A program made the position numbers and the translations under genes. The notes beneath the pieces were generated by a model. That model was not told the DNA's origin. It made no database searches and was given only the letters and a program-made list of their open reading frames with translations. From Apostichopus californicus (lineage: Eukaryota; Echinodermata; Holothuroidea; Aspidochirotida; Stichopodidae), in contig JAIPMN010016570.1 in assembly GCA_020650975.1 (NCBI GenBank), forward strand, positions 1 to 64,000: a stretch of 64,000 nt of DNA. Reading direction: 5' to 3'. Positions 28,701 through 38,685 of the stretch are shown here, piece by piece (positions within the stretch are counted from its first letter, which is position 1; every line of letters starts with the position of its first letter).

Positions 28701-31700
28701 CTGTTCAGTGATTACATCCACAGCCTCACAGGGAACATTTTTACTAAAGCCTTATAACAAGAGCAAATTCCTGCATAAAATCAATGGGAATAATCTACTC
28801 ACTATGGGACACTCACCAACTGTATTAGCATGGGGGTGAGCACCAGTTCCCTTGACAAGTTATCATGCATACAAGTTACAGTGTCACACACATATACAGA
28901 CACTCAAACCTAGATGTATAGGTTCCTTTTGCTATTAGCGAGGAACTAAAAATAGCACACTAAAATATCAAAGATGGAGAGCTCTATTGAGTAATTTACA
29001 GAAAGATACGGACCAAACACCTGCATTGATGATTAAACAGAGAAAAAACATTTTGCTGCTGAAGCTACCAAATTATTTCACTTTCATATTGGGCATACTA
29101 ATAGTTTGTGTGAATGAACATTAAATGTTAATTTGTCCTACAGTACTGTACAGTTGACTCAGTGGCAACATTTACTGCTGAATGATCACATGAATAGTGT
29201 CAAATATAGCTATATACTGTTTTCAGTGGTGTACATTATTTTGTGCGCCAGAGTTCAAATAATCTAATATGTGGTTTGATTACCAATCAAAAACTTGACC
29301 TAGGTATGTACACTAATGTTTATTATTTTGTATTGACAGAAATTAGAATATATAAGAGGCTGTAGCAACAAGTTCATTGCGCAATGGTCATTTCCTTTCA
29401 CCATTGTAATCAATATATATCATTATAATGATGGAATAAAACCATAAAACATGAATCATTCCCAAGCTGTACTTACTGATGGAGTTCCAGCATCCACAAA
29501 TTCAGACTGTAACATAAATGAAATAAATCTAAATATATTTAATGAAAAGGATTTAAGCACAGAAACAGAAAACAGTACACACAGCCCATCCATATGCATC
29601 CCTCTGTTTTGTAACCCACTAACAGTTATACAATGCAATTTCCATTTTTGTTAAAAACAATCGCTGAAACTGTACAGAACTTTCCTAGCATGTGCAGTAC
29701 ATCTCCCCACACACACAATGATATACTGAAAGCCTAGACATTTTGCCAAATTTTATGCCAAATCTATGGTTCAAATTTAGGTAATTTTTTAAGAAAACAC
29801 AAATAATCAATGCTGCTGAACATGAATACTTTATAGTAACTGCCTTGGAAATACTGCATAGTACTTCACTATATTGTGAAGTACAATATTTCTTACCAGA
29901 TCTGAACCCTCATCACCCACTACGTCCACAACAGGGTGCTCCTACAGCAAAGAATGCAAAGAGATATTCATTGTTGAGCAATTTTTAATTGTGGGCACAA
30001 TTAAGGTGCAGTATGTAACACCCCCCTGATATCGAAGATTTACTGTGTGTTCCCCTGTGCACTTTGGATAGTCAGATGTCAATGTCCTTTGGTATATCTA
30101 ATCAATATTGATGTTGTGAAATAACGATGTAGACAGGAAATGGTCAGCATCGGTCAAACTCTTTAAAACCTTGTCAACACATGGATTACTTTAGCAGATC
30201 TAATATATTGCGTACATGTTGTTTCCACAACCTCAAAAACTATGGTGATTTCTTAAATCACTGATTAAAGTTGTGATTTCTATCAAGTGTTTTTTTTCAT
30301 TAATAAAATCAGTGATATAAATCACATGTTATTTTGTTTCTTCAGTTGCATGTTCATTCTATTTTATTTTCTAATACTACTGTAAGAAACTACTGTCAGT
30401 CTGTTTGAGATTTATTTTATAGCATATATCTAAGCCCATGTCACTTTTATCAGTAATCGGTGTGCATCATAAAATCTGGTTAAGCCATCCGATTGAAAAG
30501 AAAAGGAATTTTAACAAACAGCCTTCCTTTAGACATAAAGGTGTAAGAATCTTACAGAGAGTGATTTTATATTAGTGATTTTAATTGGTATAGCCAGGGA
30601 TCCTGTCATTGAAAACACAATTCGAATTGAATATATTAAAAACTTGGTTTAATCCTGTTATTGTCAACAAACTCTTTCCATTAATCCAAGGGGCTCAGTA
30701 CTGGCAGCTTATTTAAGAGCATCTCGACAACTTGACTGTTCCCTATGTTAAAGATTTTCCTGTACTGTATATGAGCAGTGAATATTGAATTCCTTCATGG
30801 CAAGTAACAATAAATAAACAAAAAACATTACATAACGACCTATAGGTGCCAACTGCAATACTTACTCTTGGATGCGAATGTCTGCCAAATGCGCTTGAAG
30901 CTGCCCCATCTGAGCTGACAATTGCTTGACTTGAATAGCCCTGTCCAAAAAACATGCATATTTTTCATTTATTTTTTTCAGTTTTGGTTTGTCCATAACT
31001 TATTGAACAGTTCACTTGACATAAATTTGCCTTCACATTGACCTAAAAAGTCAAACATTTAAATAAAGATTATCACAAATAACTCACCTATTGTCTCTCT
31101 TTCACAAAAATAATTCCCCTGAACCTAGCCTTGGAATTCCCGGGGCAAAGGGCAGCTGGGTGATTCGGTTCCAGTGCAACAAGTTCCTTTTGTCTGTTTA
31201 ATTTAAAGCATTGGAACTCTCCCCTCAACTTAGGGAAGAGTTCGTATGCCTTGGTTTTAAATTGTTGGGTCGACATGTCTACTGGCATGGCCACTGGGAT
31301 GCCTTCCCCATTCTCACACAAATGTGAAGGTGGGAACCCTGAAAGACAAGACATGTACACAATGTATGGAACATATTCCAATAAAAACTATGTACAGGAA
31401 ATACAAAACTCAGGAATCAGCGAATAATTCCTCCATGCATATAGGAGCAATATCTAGAACCATTCTAGGAATGCAACCTCAGTCAGGGTCGTAGCCAGTA
31501 TGTAGCACTGTAGGCCAGGGGGCCTACACTTTTTTTGGCCAAGTTATTTTTAAAAACACCCATAATTCAAATCCATAAGCTTGCTGGACGAGTTTAAGAG
31601 TCTAGACAGGAAAAACTATTGAAATGAACGCAAGAATATGGCTTAATTAGGGTGACCTGGCATGCCGTTTCATTCAACACTCTACTCGCCGAAAAAGACT

Positions 31701-33111
31701 ACGATCCAATTTTGTCAGAAATGAACACTCGGGAAGGGCCGTTTCCGGCCATCTGGGGGGGGGGGGGGGTTTGTAAACCAAAAATTTTCTTCTAGCTCCG
31801 CGCCAACCGATGGCGCTCCGCTCAGATAGTCGTCGTGCCTACAACTTGTAAAATCCTGGCTACGCCCCTGTCAGTAGGGGATGATATACATACAATGCTA
31901 TTGAAATGAATCCATTATAGCAACCGGCACCCCGATTTGACCACAGGTTCATGGTCACTATGTCAGACTTTTTACAGTCGCCTGAAACTACAAAATTAGA
32001 AGCAGCAAGAAATAAGACGTCTATAGCCTACTGTTTGGGAAGTTACCCAAAATATTGGTATACATATACACGGTATATCTTACAGCAAGACTAGCAAATA
32101 TAAAATTCATAACTTTTGAAAGTCAAATGGGGGGACCTTTGCTTTATTATATATCCTGCATACACTTGCAGGTAGAATGGTGTTACGCTTATAGTGATCT
32201 TATCTTAAGCATACCAAAAAATAAAATATAGTGAGAATACAGATAGATCATCTCCCCCTTTATGGTCACAACTTACCATAGCCGTCCCTCTTATGAGCTA
32301 ACAAAAGCTCCTGCCCAGTTCTAATATTGGGAACAGGCGACCCAGCAGGCAAATGGTACCATTTATTGGTGACCACCCTCATCTTTGGTCCCCTCTTCTT
32401 TTTGATTGCTCGTCGTGAGGATCCAGCTGCACCACTGGAATTCCTAAACTTTTTGATATCTTCCAGCCCAGAGATGGCCCTCTGTATGCTTAGCTGGAAG
32501 TCCTCCAGGCTATCTTCACTGTCCTATGGTTTAAAAGATACAGTAGGCTAGCACAGTTTTGTAATATCACTCTATCACTCTCAGTAAGAAGATCATTGTA
32601 GGTAGGCTTCTTTCTGGCCTTAAGTAGGCAGGTCCATCGCTTCGAGTCTTCAGTCGATAGCAATGGTTCATCGATCCATAATGTCTGGAGTCTAACCCTA
32701 TATCAGATCTACCCTTCCTCCCTCCCACTGTCCCAGAGCCTCTTTTACCTTGCACGGCCGGCCAGATCAGCTCGTAAGGATATTGCCAAAATTCTTTGTC
32801 TGGACATCGTAATCATGGTCTGCACTATACTAAATCAATAGTATCAGAAACTCTGAGCAGATATATTGGTGAATTCGCCCTTATGACGGCCTAACCCTTC
32901 AACCCTACTCTCCCAATAACGCTTAACATAACACGGATCCTAATCGACTAAGCTTGCATTTATATACGCTATGCCTAAATAAAGTTAGGTTAATAGTTAC
33001 TTTACAGTAAAACTAAAAGCGTACACCGATTTAGAAAAAACTCTTGCCCTTGTTCACGACAGGCTGACAATAATCGACATTTTAACTTACCGAGGGTTGA
33101 ATAACCTCCAT
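13194..33111 (-). CDS. UBX-HECT E3 ubiquitin ligase-like gene (16 exons, this copy damaged)
   Basis: Reading leftwards, the coding exons are 33091-33111, 32277-32523, 31088-31338, 30866-30940, 29897-29941, 29477-29506, 28471-28536, 27824-27868, 27603-27722, 26240-26404, 25719-25873, 16477-16784, 15389-15564, 14568-14739, 14056-14273 and 13194-13564. All have ag/gt borders and 14 of 15 junctions agree in phase, which supports a single gene of about 820 codons. The start is an ATG (MEVIQPS) right before a gtaagt donor. The protein has an unrecognised N-terminal region, a charged helix, a UBX-like domain and a C-terminal HECT domain. HECT enzymes pass ubiquitin from an E2 to a substrate through a cysteine thioester. 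From memory, G2E3-like proteins of this layout are expanded in amphioxus and other invertebrates. Defects: a TAG closes exon 3, exon 12 shifts frame twice with no net change, and the junction of exons 14 and 15 is one base short. It may be a recent pseudogene, a null allele or a sequence with errors. Confidence 0.85.
17040..17880 (-). repeat. Dispersed repeat R1, copy 2 (inverted)
   Basis: This is the reverse complement of the family at 8.93-9.69 kb. At least three internal units of about 125-130 bp are clear, each with the order 'gaaaaccttgtaaacatgat', 'agatctcatatttg', 'accatgttgagtacaagaag' and 'ggaggtcatttgggg'. A unique end block follows (gttgtcacatcacactgctt). The units differ by some 10-20 % by eye, which suggests an old internal amplification. 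No coding frame is present. Confidence 0.7.
21564..21657 (-). pseudogene. Exon-like relic of a transposon-type protein
   Basis: Between a tatcacag acceptor and a gtaagt donor the minus strand reads YVGYVARKYLAAIDLNYHRN followed by RP. From memory this resembles the motif '(K/R)xxLAA(I/L)DxNxHxxRP' near the end of a multicopy invertebrate protein family often found as transposon-like repeats. The frame meets stops before the donor and no neighbouring exon of the family was found, so it is a small fragment. Confidence 0.35.
25719..29941 (-). CDS. UBX-HECT gene, helix and UBX-like domain, exons 5-11
   Basis: Exons 5 and 6 are tiny (45 and 30 bp: EHPVVDVVGDEGSDL and SEFVDAGTPS). Exons 7-9 give a long charged helix, REFIEQQNIESLQADQEQ, then ERTNMEKERRLQ, then KIQRERERLPDELL. 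This is the arrangement found before the UBX domain of FAF1/FAF2-type proteins. Exons 9-10 encode the ubiquitin fold: LLQIRYPDGHAERRRFDLSA, then AIFNYIGCNDLATETFSINI and YGIQDRTSIFVTW. The loop that carries FPR in p97-binding UBX domains reads IAGGGATL here, so binding to p97/VCP is doubtful. Exon 11 (25719-25873) is an acidic and serine-rich linker. It ends in phase 2, exactly matching the HECT exon 8.9 kb further on. Confidence 0.85.
30866..33111 (-). CDS. UBX-HECT gene, N-terminal exons 1-4
   Basis: Exon 1 (33091-33111) holds only seven codons. Exon 2 (32277-32523) begins DSEDSLEDFQLSIQRA and contains a basic patch, SSRRAIKKKRGPKMR, followed by NKWYHLPAGSPVPNIRTGQE. Exon 3 (31088-31338) includes KAYELFPKLRGEFQCFKLNR and ends in ARFRGIIFVKERQ followed by TAG, directly at the gtgagt donor. 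Exon 4 (30866-30940) is serine-rich (SSQAIVSSDGAASSAFG). The basic patch could be a nuclear localisation signal. The FPKL...L block resembles, from memory, an N-terminal region seen in G2E3-like invertebrate proteins, but I cannot name a domain. The stop falls in the place of a likely CAG codon at an exon end, so a single C-to-T change would explain it. Confidence 0.75.
31484..31870. mobile_element. MITE of the CAGGGGCGTAGCCAG family with 5-bp TSD
   Basis: The ends cagggtcgtagccag and ctggctacgcccctg are inverted repeats with one mismatch. The 5-bp sequence tcagt borders both ends (31479-31483 and 31871-31875), a likely target duplication. The inside has a run of G, the block gccaaccgatggcgctccgc and no coding frame. 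It lies in intron 2 of the UBX-HECT gene. It is the best-preserved copy of the family here; others lie at 3.07-3.33, 46.18-46.51 and near 48.0 kb. Confidence 0.8.
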
Positions 33112-33272
33112 GATTATTGCTGAGGTTGCGGATTTCTGAAGTACTTAGCGGATTTAGCTTGTGTCGTGATATCGGTGTCAGATCGATGACGGTGTACTAA
33201 GCCTGTGGGTTGCCGATTATTATTCCGCACTTGTCCATATGCGGATTGTGCGGGACCGGAGCTATGTTCTTA

Positions 33273-33686
33273 CGCGATAAACATGGTTTATCGGCGATAA
33301 ACATGGTTTATCGCTCGAAAAACCATATTTATCTCTTGAAAAACATGGATTATCGCAGATAAACATGGATTGTCACAGATAAACATGGATTGTGACAGAT
33401 AAACCATGTTTATCACTTGAAAACACAGTTTGTGACCGATTAACCATGTTTATCGACTGAAAAACCATGTTTATCGCCGAAAAACCATGTTTATCAGCGA
33501 TAATCCATGTTTTTCAAGCGATAAACATGGATTCTCGCCGATAAACCGTGTTTATCAACCGAAAAAACATGTTTATCGGTCGATAAACATGGTTTTTCGA
33601 TCGAAAAACATGGTTTATCGGTAGATAAACATGTTTTTTTCGACCGATAATCCATGTTTTTCGATTTATTGAGCAATTGGCTTGCC
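33273..33686. repeat. Palindromic minisatellite, copy II, upstream of UBX-HECT start
   Basis: About twenty units of the same aaacatggtttatcgg type as at 1.87-2.31 kb lie here in both orientations. The right flank (33661-33686) is the reverse complement of the left flank of copy I. The array begins about 160 bp upstream of the ATG of the UBX-HECT gene, so it must lie in or next to its promoter or 5' untranslated region. A regulatory effect is possible but not shown by the sequence. Confidence 0.85.
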
Positions 33687-34315
33687 ATATACGTTTCGTT
33701 TTGATTTTTCAAGCCGAGGCAAACAAATTTCAGAATTCCATCCACATTGTGAGTTCGACATCGTCGCAAACAGATATTTAATGTATATTCAACTTCTTTT
33801 CTTCAAAGTTTTGCTTCAAGGAATTCGATTGCTGCTTTATGAATATGTATTAAAACGGATTTTCAGACGATATCCAAGCTGCAGTGTACTAACATATAGT
33901 GATGGGCTAAGCTCCTACGATGCATTTCACCGATTTTGCCAAGTGTTGACTGCAGGGAAACGCGGGCAAAAGTTCCCTACAAACAAGTTTCGGAGCGTGT
34001 GCAAAAAAGGCCTGCAACAACTGTGTTTCAGCCCGATTTGGACATAAATCGGTGAAAAAGTCATAGAATGAGATAAAATTCTCGAATAAAAGATAGAAAC
34101 TTTTCTTGGCCTATATGATATATGCTTGCTCTGGAAATTCTAGAGAAAAAGAACTTTGTATGAAGACGCCGAAAGAGAAGAGAGAGTCCCACTTACTGTT
34201 ACAATATCTCTATACATGTAATGTATTGAGATAAAAATCGGTCGGTGGCCGGTGGGAGACCGCCCGGGAATCGGGTCATCAGGCGGTCGCTCTACGGACG
34301 CCACACTAAGAAATT
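33687..34315. other. No gene recognised
   Basis: A 121-codon open frame at 33682-34047 overlaps the flank of the repeat array and has no recognisable motif. It is probably chance. Confidence 0.4.
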
Positions 34316-34323
34316 CCCGGGCA

Positions 34324-34414
34324 GCGAATTTTTTTCCCAAACAGGTTTACCTATCAGCGTAAAATCCTGCCTCCTGATTGGTTCAGAGGTATACGCATCA
34401 TGAATATTCATGAG
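34324..34414 (+). repeat. Left terminal inverted repeat of candidate MULE
   Basis: It matches 43885-43975 in reverse complement almost base for base. It includes aggtttacctat, aaaatcctgcctcct and ggttcagaggtatacgcatc, and ends at the self-complementary atgaatattcat. Confidence 0.8.
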
Positions 34415-34699
34415 CTGAGCTCACAGCACTGTGGCTGAGCTGCAAATGCCTAATATATGTATTACGCAAGCGCGTGGACTTCAGTTTCGCTGGCCATTTA
34501 GGGTGTACAAAATGTATGTGAGCTGTGGTATGAGGGTATTTTTATTGGAGAAAGGGGGGGGGGGCTGTCCGTGTGTTTGTGAAAATTTCTGGTTGTTCTG
34601 GTGCATGTTTGGTTTGTATAGTTTTCCACATCTATTTTTCACACTGCAGATTTTTTCACAAAGAGTTCACTTACAGTACACACACTATTCCAATTTCAC

Positions 34700-34812
34700 A
34701 CATAGGCTATACATACAAACACACTCTTTCTCTCTCTCTCTTTCTCCACCCACTTCCCCCCACCCCTCTCTCTCTCTAAACACACACCCACCCACCCTCA
34801 TGTATTTACAAA
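34700..34812. repeat. CT/CA microsatellite
   Basis: Runs of ctctct are followed by cacaca/cccacc words. This is simple sequence without coding meaning, although it opens long chance frames on both strands. Confidence 0.8.
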
Positions 34813-35089
34813 CACATAAGCAACAAATGCACACACTAGCTGTCAAGAATACACAATAGACACACACAATGAGTATGAATTATCTTATCAGGATGGTCCT
34901 TGAAGACAGGAGATGGTTGGGTGTGGGTCAAAGCCACTGTGTTGCTCTGGGCATGATATCCTGACATATTAGTGGTTCTGGTTCCTTTGTGACAGAGGAA
35001 CCTGGCCAAAGAAAACAAAGGACAAAAAATAATATATATACAGGCTCTACACATGTCAAAGACAAGCTTTTATTATTAATATGCATACC

Positions 35090-36110
35090 AAGTGCACATT
35101 ATACTGATTTATCTCTAAACATGAGTATCTGACTAAGTCATTTTTCAATCTTTTATATATCTTCAAACTTCTTTTCTCAAGATCATCCAACTTAAATCAC
35201 AATCAAAACAATATTGAAAGGACTTCCATTTCATTGCATTTATTTCAGCTTTCAACAATAAATACAAATAGCAGGTTCATAACCTTTGACCTACTTTCAT
35301 GAATTTAAACTTGATATGACATGCACAGGATATGATTTTACATTTTCTGTTATTAAGATACAACCCTCATACACATTTATTTCACTGCCTCTGTCAACTA
35401 AATTTTGCCTCCATATATATTGCATGCATGTGTTTCTGCTTTTCAGACTAATTCAGATTACATAATAACATAACCTGAAATTTCTTTGCCACTTGCATGT
35501 ACTGACGCTATATACAGACAATTTCTAAGCATTCAAACAAATCCCAATTTTAATTGAAACCTGAACTCTCACTATTTTTTCTCGGATTCGAAATTAGACA
35601 TGAAGACTCTATGTGCAAGAATTTTGCATGACCTTTCACATAAAAGGTAGTATGAAATTTTACCTCAATTATTTTCAAGATTTTCTTCTAATAATAATCT
35701 TTCTTTGTCAATACATTCTAATTACAAGTATGTATTACTCTTACTGAAATGTATGAAAAATGTCACGATTTTCTTAAATGAACAAAAGTTATCTTGAATG
35801 AACTAAAATCTAAATTAGCCAATTAAATCATCAGTCATTAAAATGACTACATGCGTGAGATAATATCTTACTTGAAAATTCACTCATGCCTCCATTTATT
35901 TTCTTCAAAAGTCATGTTTCTTCATTCTATCCTACAAGACTATTTTTTGTCTCATATAAGTTCTTAACAATTTTCCTAGCATTTGTTGACCATTATGCCT
36001 ATAACTTGTTTAACTCACTTCAAATCTAACTTGGTACAATTTACTTGACAGAAATTGTTTATACGCCAGTGATTGAAGTATTTGTGTGCTCACAATGAAA
36101 TTTGGGAAAT
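35090..36110. other. No gene recognised
   Basis: AT-rich sequence inside the candidate MULE, left of the fold-back element. No motif was seen. Confidence 0.4.
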
Positions 36111-36112
36111 GT

Positions 36113-36860
36113 TAAAGGAGAATGAAACCCTGGGGAAAAATCAATTTTAATGAAAAGAGAGGATAGAGATAAGCAACTTAAAAAAGTTCCATCAATATCG
36201 GTTACAAAATGAGAAAGTTATGAAAGTTTGAAAAGTCTGAATTTACTTTCTATGGCGATCCTCAAATTGGCAATGTTGCTTCAAAGTGACAGGTTTAGTA
36301 GTACAATGCTCCATATGTTTTGTACACAAAATTCATATTTTCCCCATTATCTCTCAAGGTGCAGCTTGTCTCCTTCTTAGCTCAAGATATATCATGGGAA
36401 AAAGACAAGCAGCATCTTTAGAGATAATGGAGAAAATATTAAATTGTGTGTACAAAACATATTGAGAATTGTACAACTATAGCTTGGCAGCATCTGTGAT
36501 GTTATTGTGGACAAATCTCCATTAATTTTGTGCATAATTTATTTATATTTATTTATATTAAATTCTATGCCAGGAATGAACATAATTTTTCCAAAAATGC
36601 TTGCAGAATCAATCTAGCCATGTCATACTCAAACATTGAATTAAAAGAATGTATATTTTTCTGGAAAATTAAGAAAGTGTTAAATTCTGTGTACAAAATC
36701 AATGGAGAGTTGTCCACAATGACATTACAGATGCTGGCAAAGTCGCCAATTCAAGGATCCCTGTAATAAGGATTTACTTAAACTTTGAAAGTTCATAAAC
36801 TTTTCAACAGATTGCCCGCTTTCGCTCAAACTTTCACTGTCTAACTCTTCTTCTTCTTCT
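36113..36860. mobile_element. Fold-back (hairpin) non-coding element
   Basis: The left arm (36.21-36.30 kb: gaaagttatgaaagtttgaa, tggcgatcctcaaattggca) matches the reverse complement of the right arm (36.73-36.80 kb) over about 90 bp with clear but imperfect identity. A second, inner pair of inverted blocks surrounds 'ttttgtacacaaaattca' at 36.33 kb and its relatives at 36.45 and 36.69 kb. This nested inverted structure is that of fold-back or long-TIR MITEs. No coding frame and no secure target duplication were found. Confidence 0.6.
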
Positions 36861-37299
36861 TTATTCACTGAAAGCACACTGATGTCTGGCTTTCATTTAA
36901 CTGTCTAGCCGACTATACATGTAACTACCACTTTGAAGATTTCTTTTGACCAATCCCTTCATTGTTTGTTACACACTGACTGAGAGAATGGGGGGCTTTC
37001 CTTGGTTTCTTTTTTGATGGCCACTCCCTTCCTTCGACCCTGTTTCATTTTCTTTGAAGAGGTCATATCCAGGGAAGCACCAGTGTATTTACCGAAAGTC
37101 TTCAGGGCACCAATAAGGGCAGAATTCGTTTTCAAGGAGTGAACTGTTTAACAAAGGATTCAACAGGCTCACTGAGTTCTACTGGATCGCGCCTGAGCAT
37201 TGCAATTAGTTGACTGGCACAGTCATTAATAGCAGCTTACAAAGAGGCTAATTTATCATTACAGGGTGGTTCACCTCCATCAACATTTGACTGCAACGG

Positions 37300-38685
37300 A
37301 ATTATTCTGCAGCATCCTCTGAACATTCAAAGACTCCACAGCCGCATTGGAGCTGCAACTGAAGCAAGAGAAGGGCACACGGATTCAACTACATTATCAT
37401 CATCACTCAGACTACCCATCTGGTCTTGTACCTGTACCCCAGGATCCTCTTCTAGTGGCAAGCCTGCAATTGGTAAGGATGTGAACCATCTTGGTCTCAC
37501 ATTCTTCTGACCAGTTGCCAGAAATAGCAATATGTTCCCGCAAGTCAGGGTCTCTGAGGGGTAAGAAATTCAGCGAGGTCTCGTTGAAATGCCGCACAAA
37601 TGGTGCTTGCAGGGAGCGCCATCCATTCCTGTAATGCATGTGCACACTCCAATTTTTGTATCCACGTTGTATTTTGTTTCCTCCTTCGTCTGACTCTTCA
37701 CCTCGTAACAATGGGCACCAATCTTGGTGATGCTGGTGGGTGGAATCGATGACCCACCAGGGAGGTACTTCTTTGAAACTGTCACATCAACTCGCCCATT
37801 AGCCAAGTCAGTGAGTCTACGCTCGTAATACCTGGAGACACGTGTCACAAGAAAGTCCAACAGCTCAACAACATTGTACGCTCTCACTCGCTCAAAGATT
37901 TGATCCTTGAGAATTCTCATCGCCGCCTCGGCATAGTTGTTGGTGTTGTTACCCCGAGTGGGTAACTCGTGACGATAGCACACAGCCCATGCTTGACGGC
38001 GATTATACAGTTTCTCAACATGTGCTAGGGCGTTTGGATAGAGGTGAGCAACTTCACTACCCAGGAGCTCTTCATATGCTTCCTCAAGAGTATTTTCCGA
38101 CATTGAGAATGTCATCTTTTTGACAGCAAAAAGCAGCTGTGGTCTATGCTCCTTCCTGATGTGATTCTTTCCTTCCCACATGAATCTCCACACCGCCTGC
38201 AGCAAGTGGAAAACACAAAGAATCAACGTAGCATCTGGAAAAACTGCTGCCAGGCTCTGCCTTTCTGCCTCGCTATCATCAGACAAAACAACACGAGGGC
38301 CAAGTGGGCCGCGGCCAAAAAAGGCATCTTTTGGTATGATGTCTAAGTACAGTTTTAATGCCAGGGTAATGCAATCCCTAGACTCGGTCACAATCAGGCA
38401 TCCAAGGGGCAGACCACCAGCAGCACTGTGGGTCAAGAGCATAAATACCCTGCAGTCATATCGATCCATGCCCCCGAAGCATCGATAAAGACAAGTTCTC
38501 CGCTGACTGCAACGTTTCATGAGCGGAGAACATAGAGCGATGGCAATCTTGTTGTTGACCTGATCGATCTTGGCACAGACCTGACCTACCTCAATGTTGT
38601 ACCCTGCAATGGCAGCTTCAAGTCACTGAAGATTTTCTCGCCACTTGCAGCACCATATGCCTTGTCAAAGATCTTGAGGTACAAC
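37300..38685 (-). pseudogene. MULE transposase, catalytic and SWIM zinc-finger exon
   Basis: This is the last exon; its acceptor is at 38686-38687. Recognised in order are LYLKIFDKAYGAASGEKIF, VCAKIDQVNNKIAIAL, ELVFIDAS (first catalytic D), CRVFMLLTHSAAGGLPLGCL, PRVVLSDDSEAERQSL (second D), TLILCVFHLLQAVWRFMW, the NNTNNYAEAAMRILKDQIF block and the SWIM zinc-binding motif CTCITGMDGAPCKH. It then continues with VRHFNETSLNFLPL and LREHIAISGNW. These are the features of Mutator-like transposases. The exon changes frame at several places: near 38.63 kb, near the first catalytic D at 38.48 kb, just after the SWIM motif, and near 37.5 kb. The copy cannot make an active enzyme. Confidence 0.85.

Noticed and set aside
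33682-34047. 121-codon plus-strand frame
   Set aside because: It starts inside the flank of the palindromic array and shows no motif or splice context.
34431-34859. 142-codon plus-strand frame
   Set aside because: Produced by the CT/CA microsatellite and neighbouring simple sequence.
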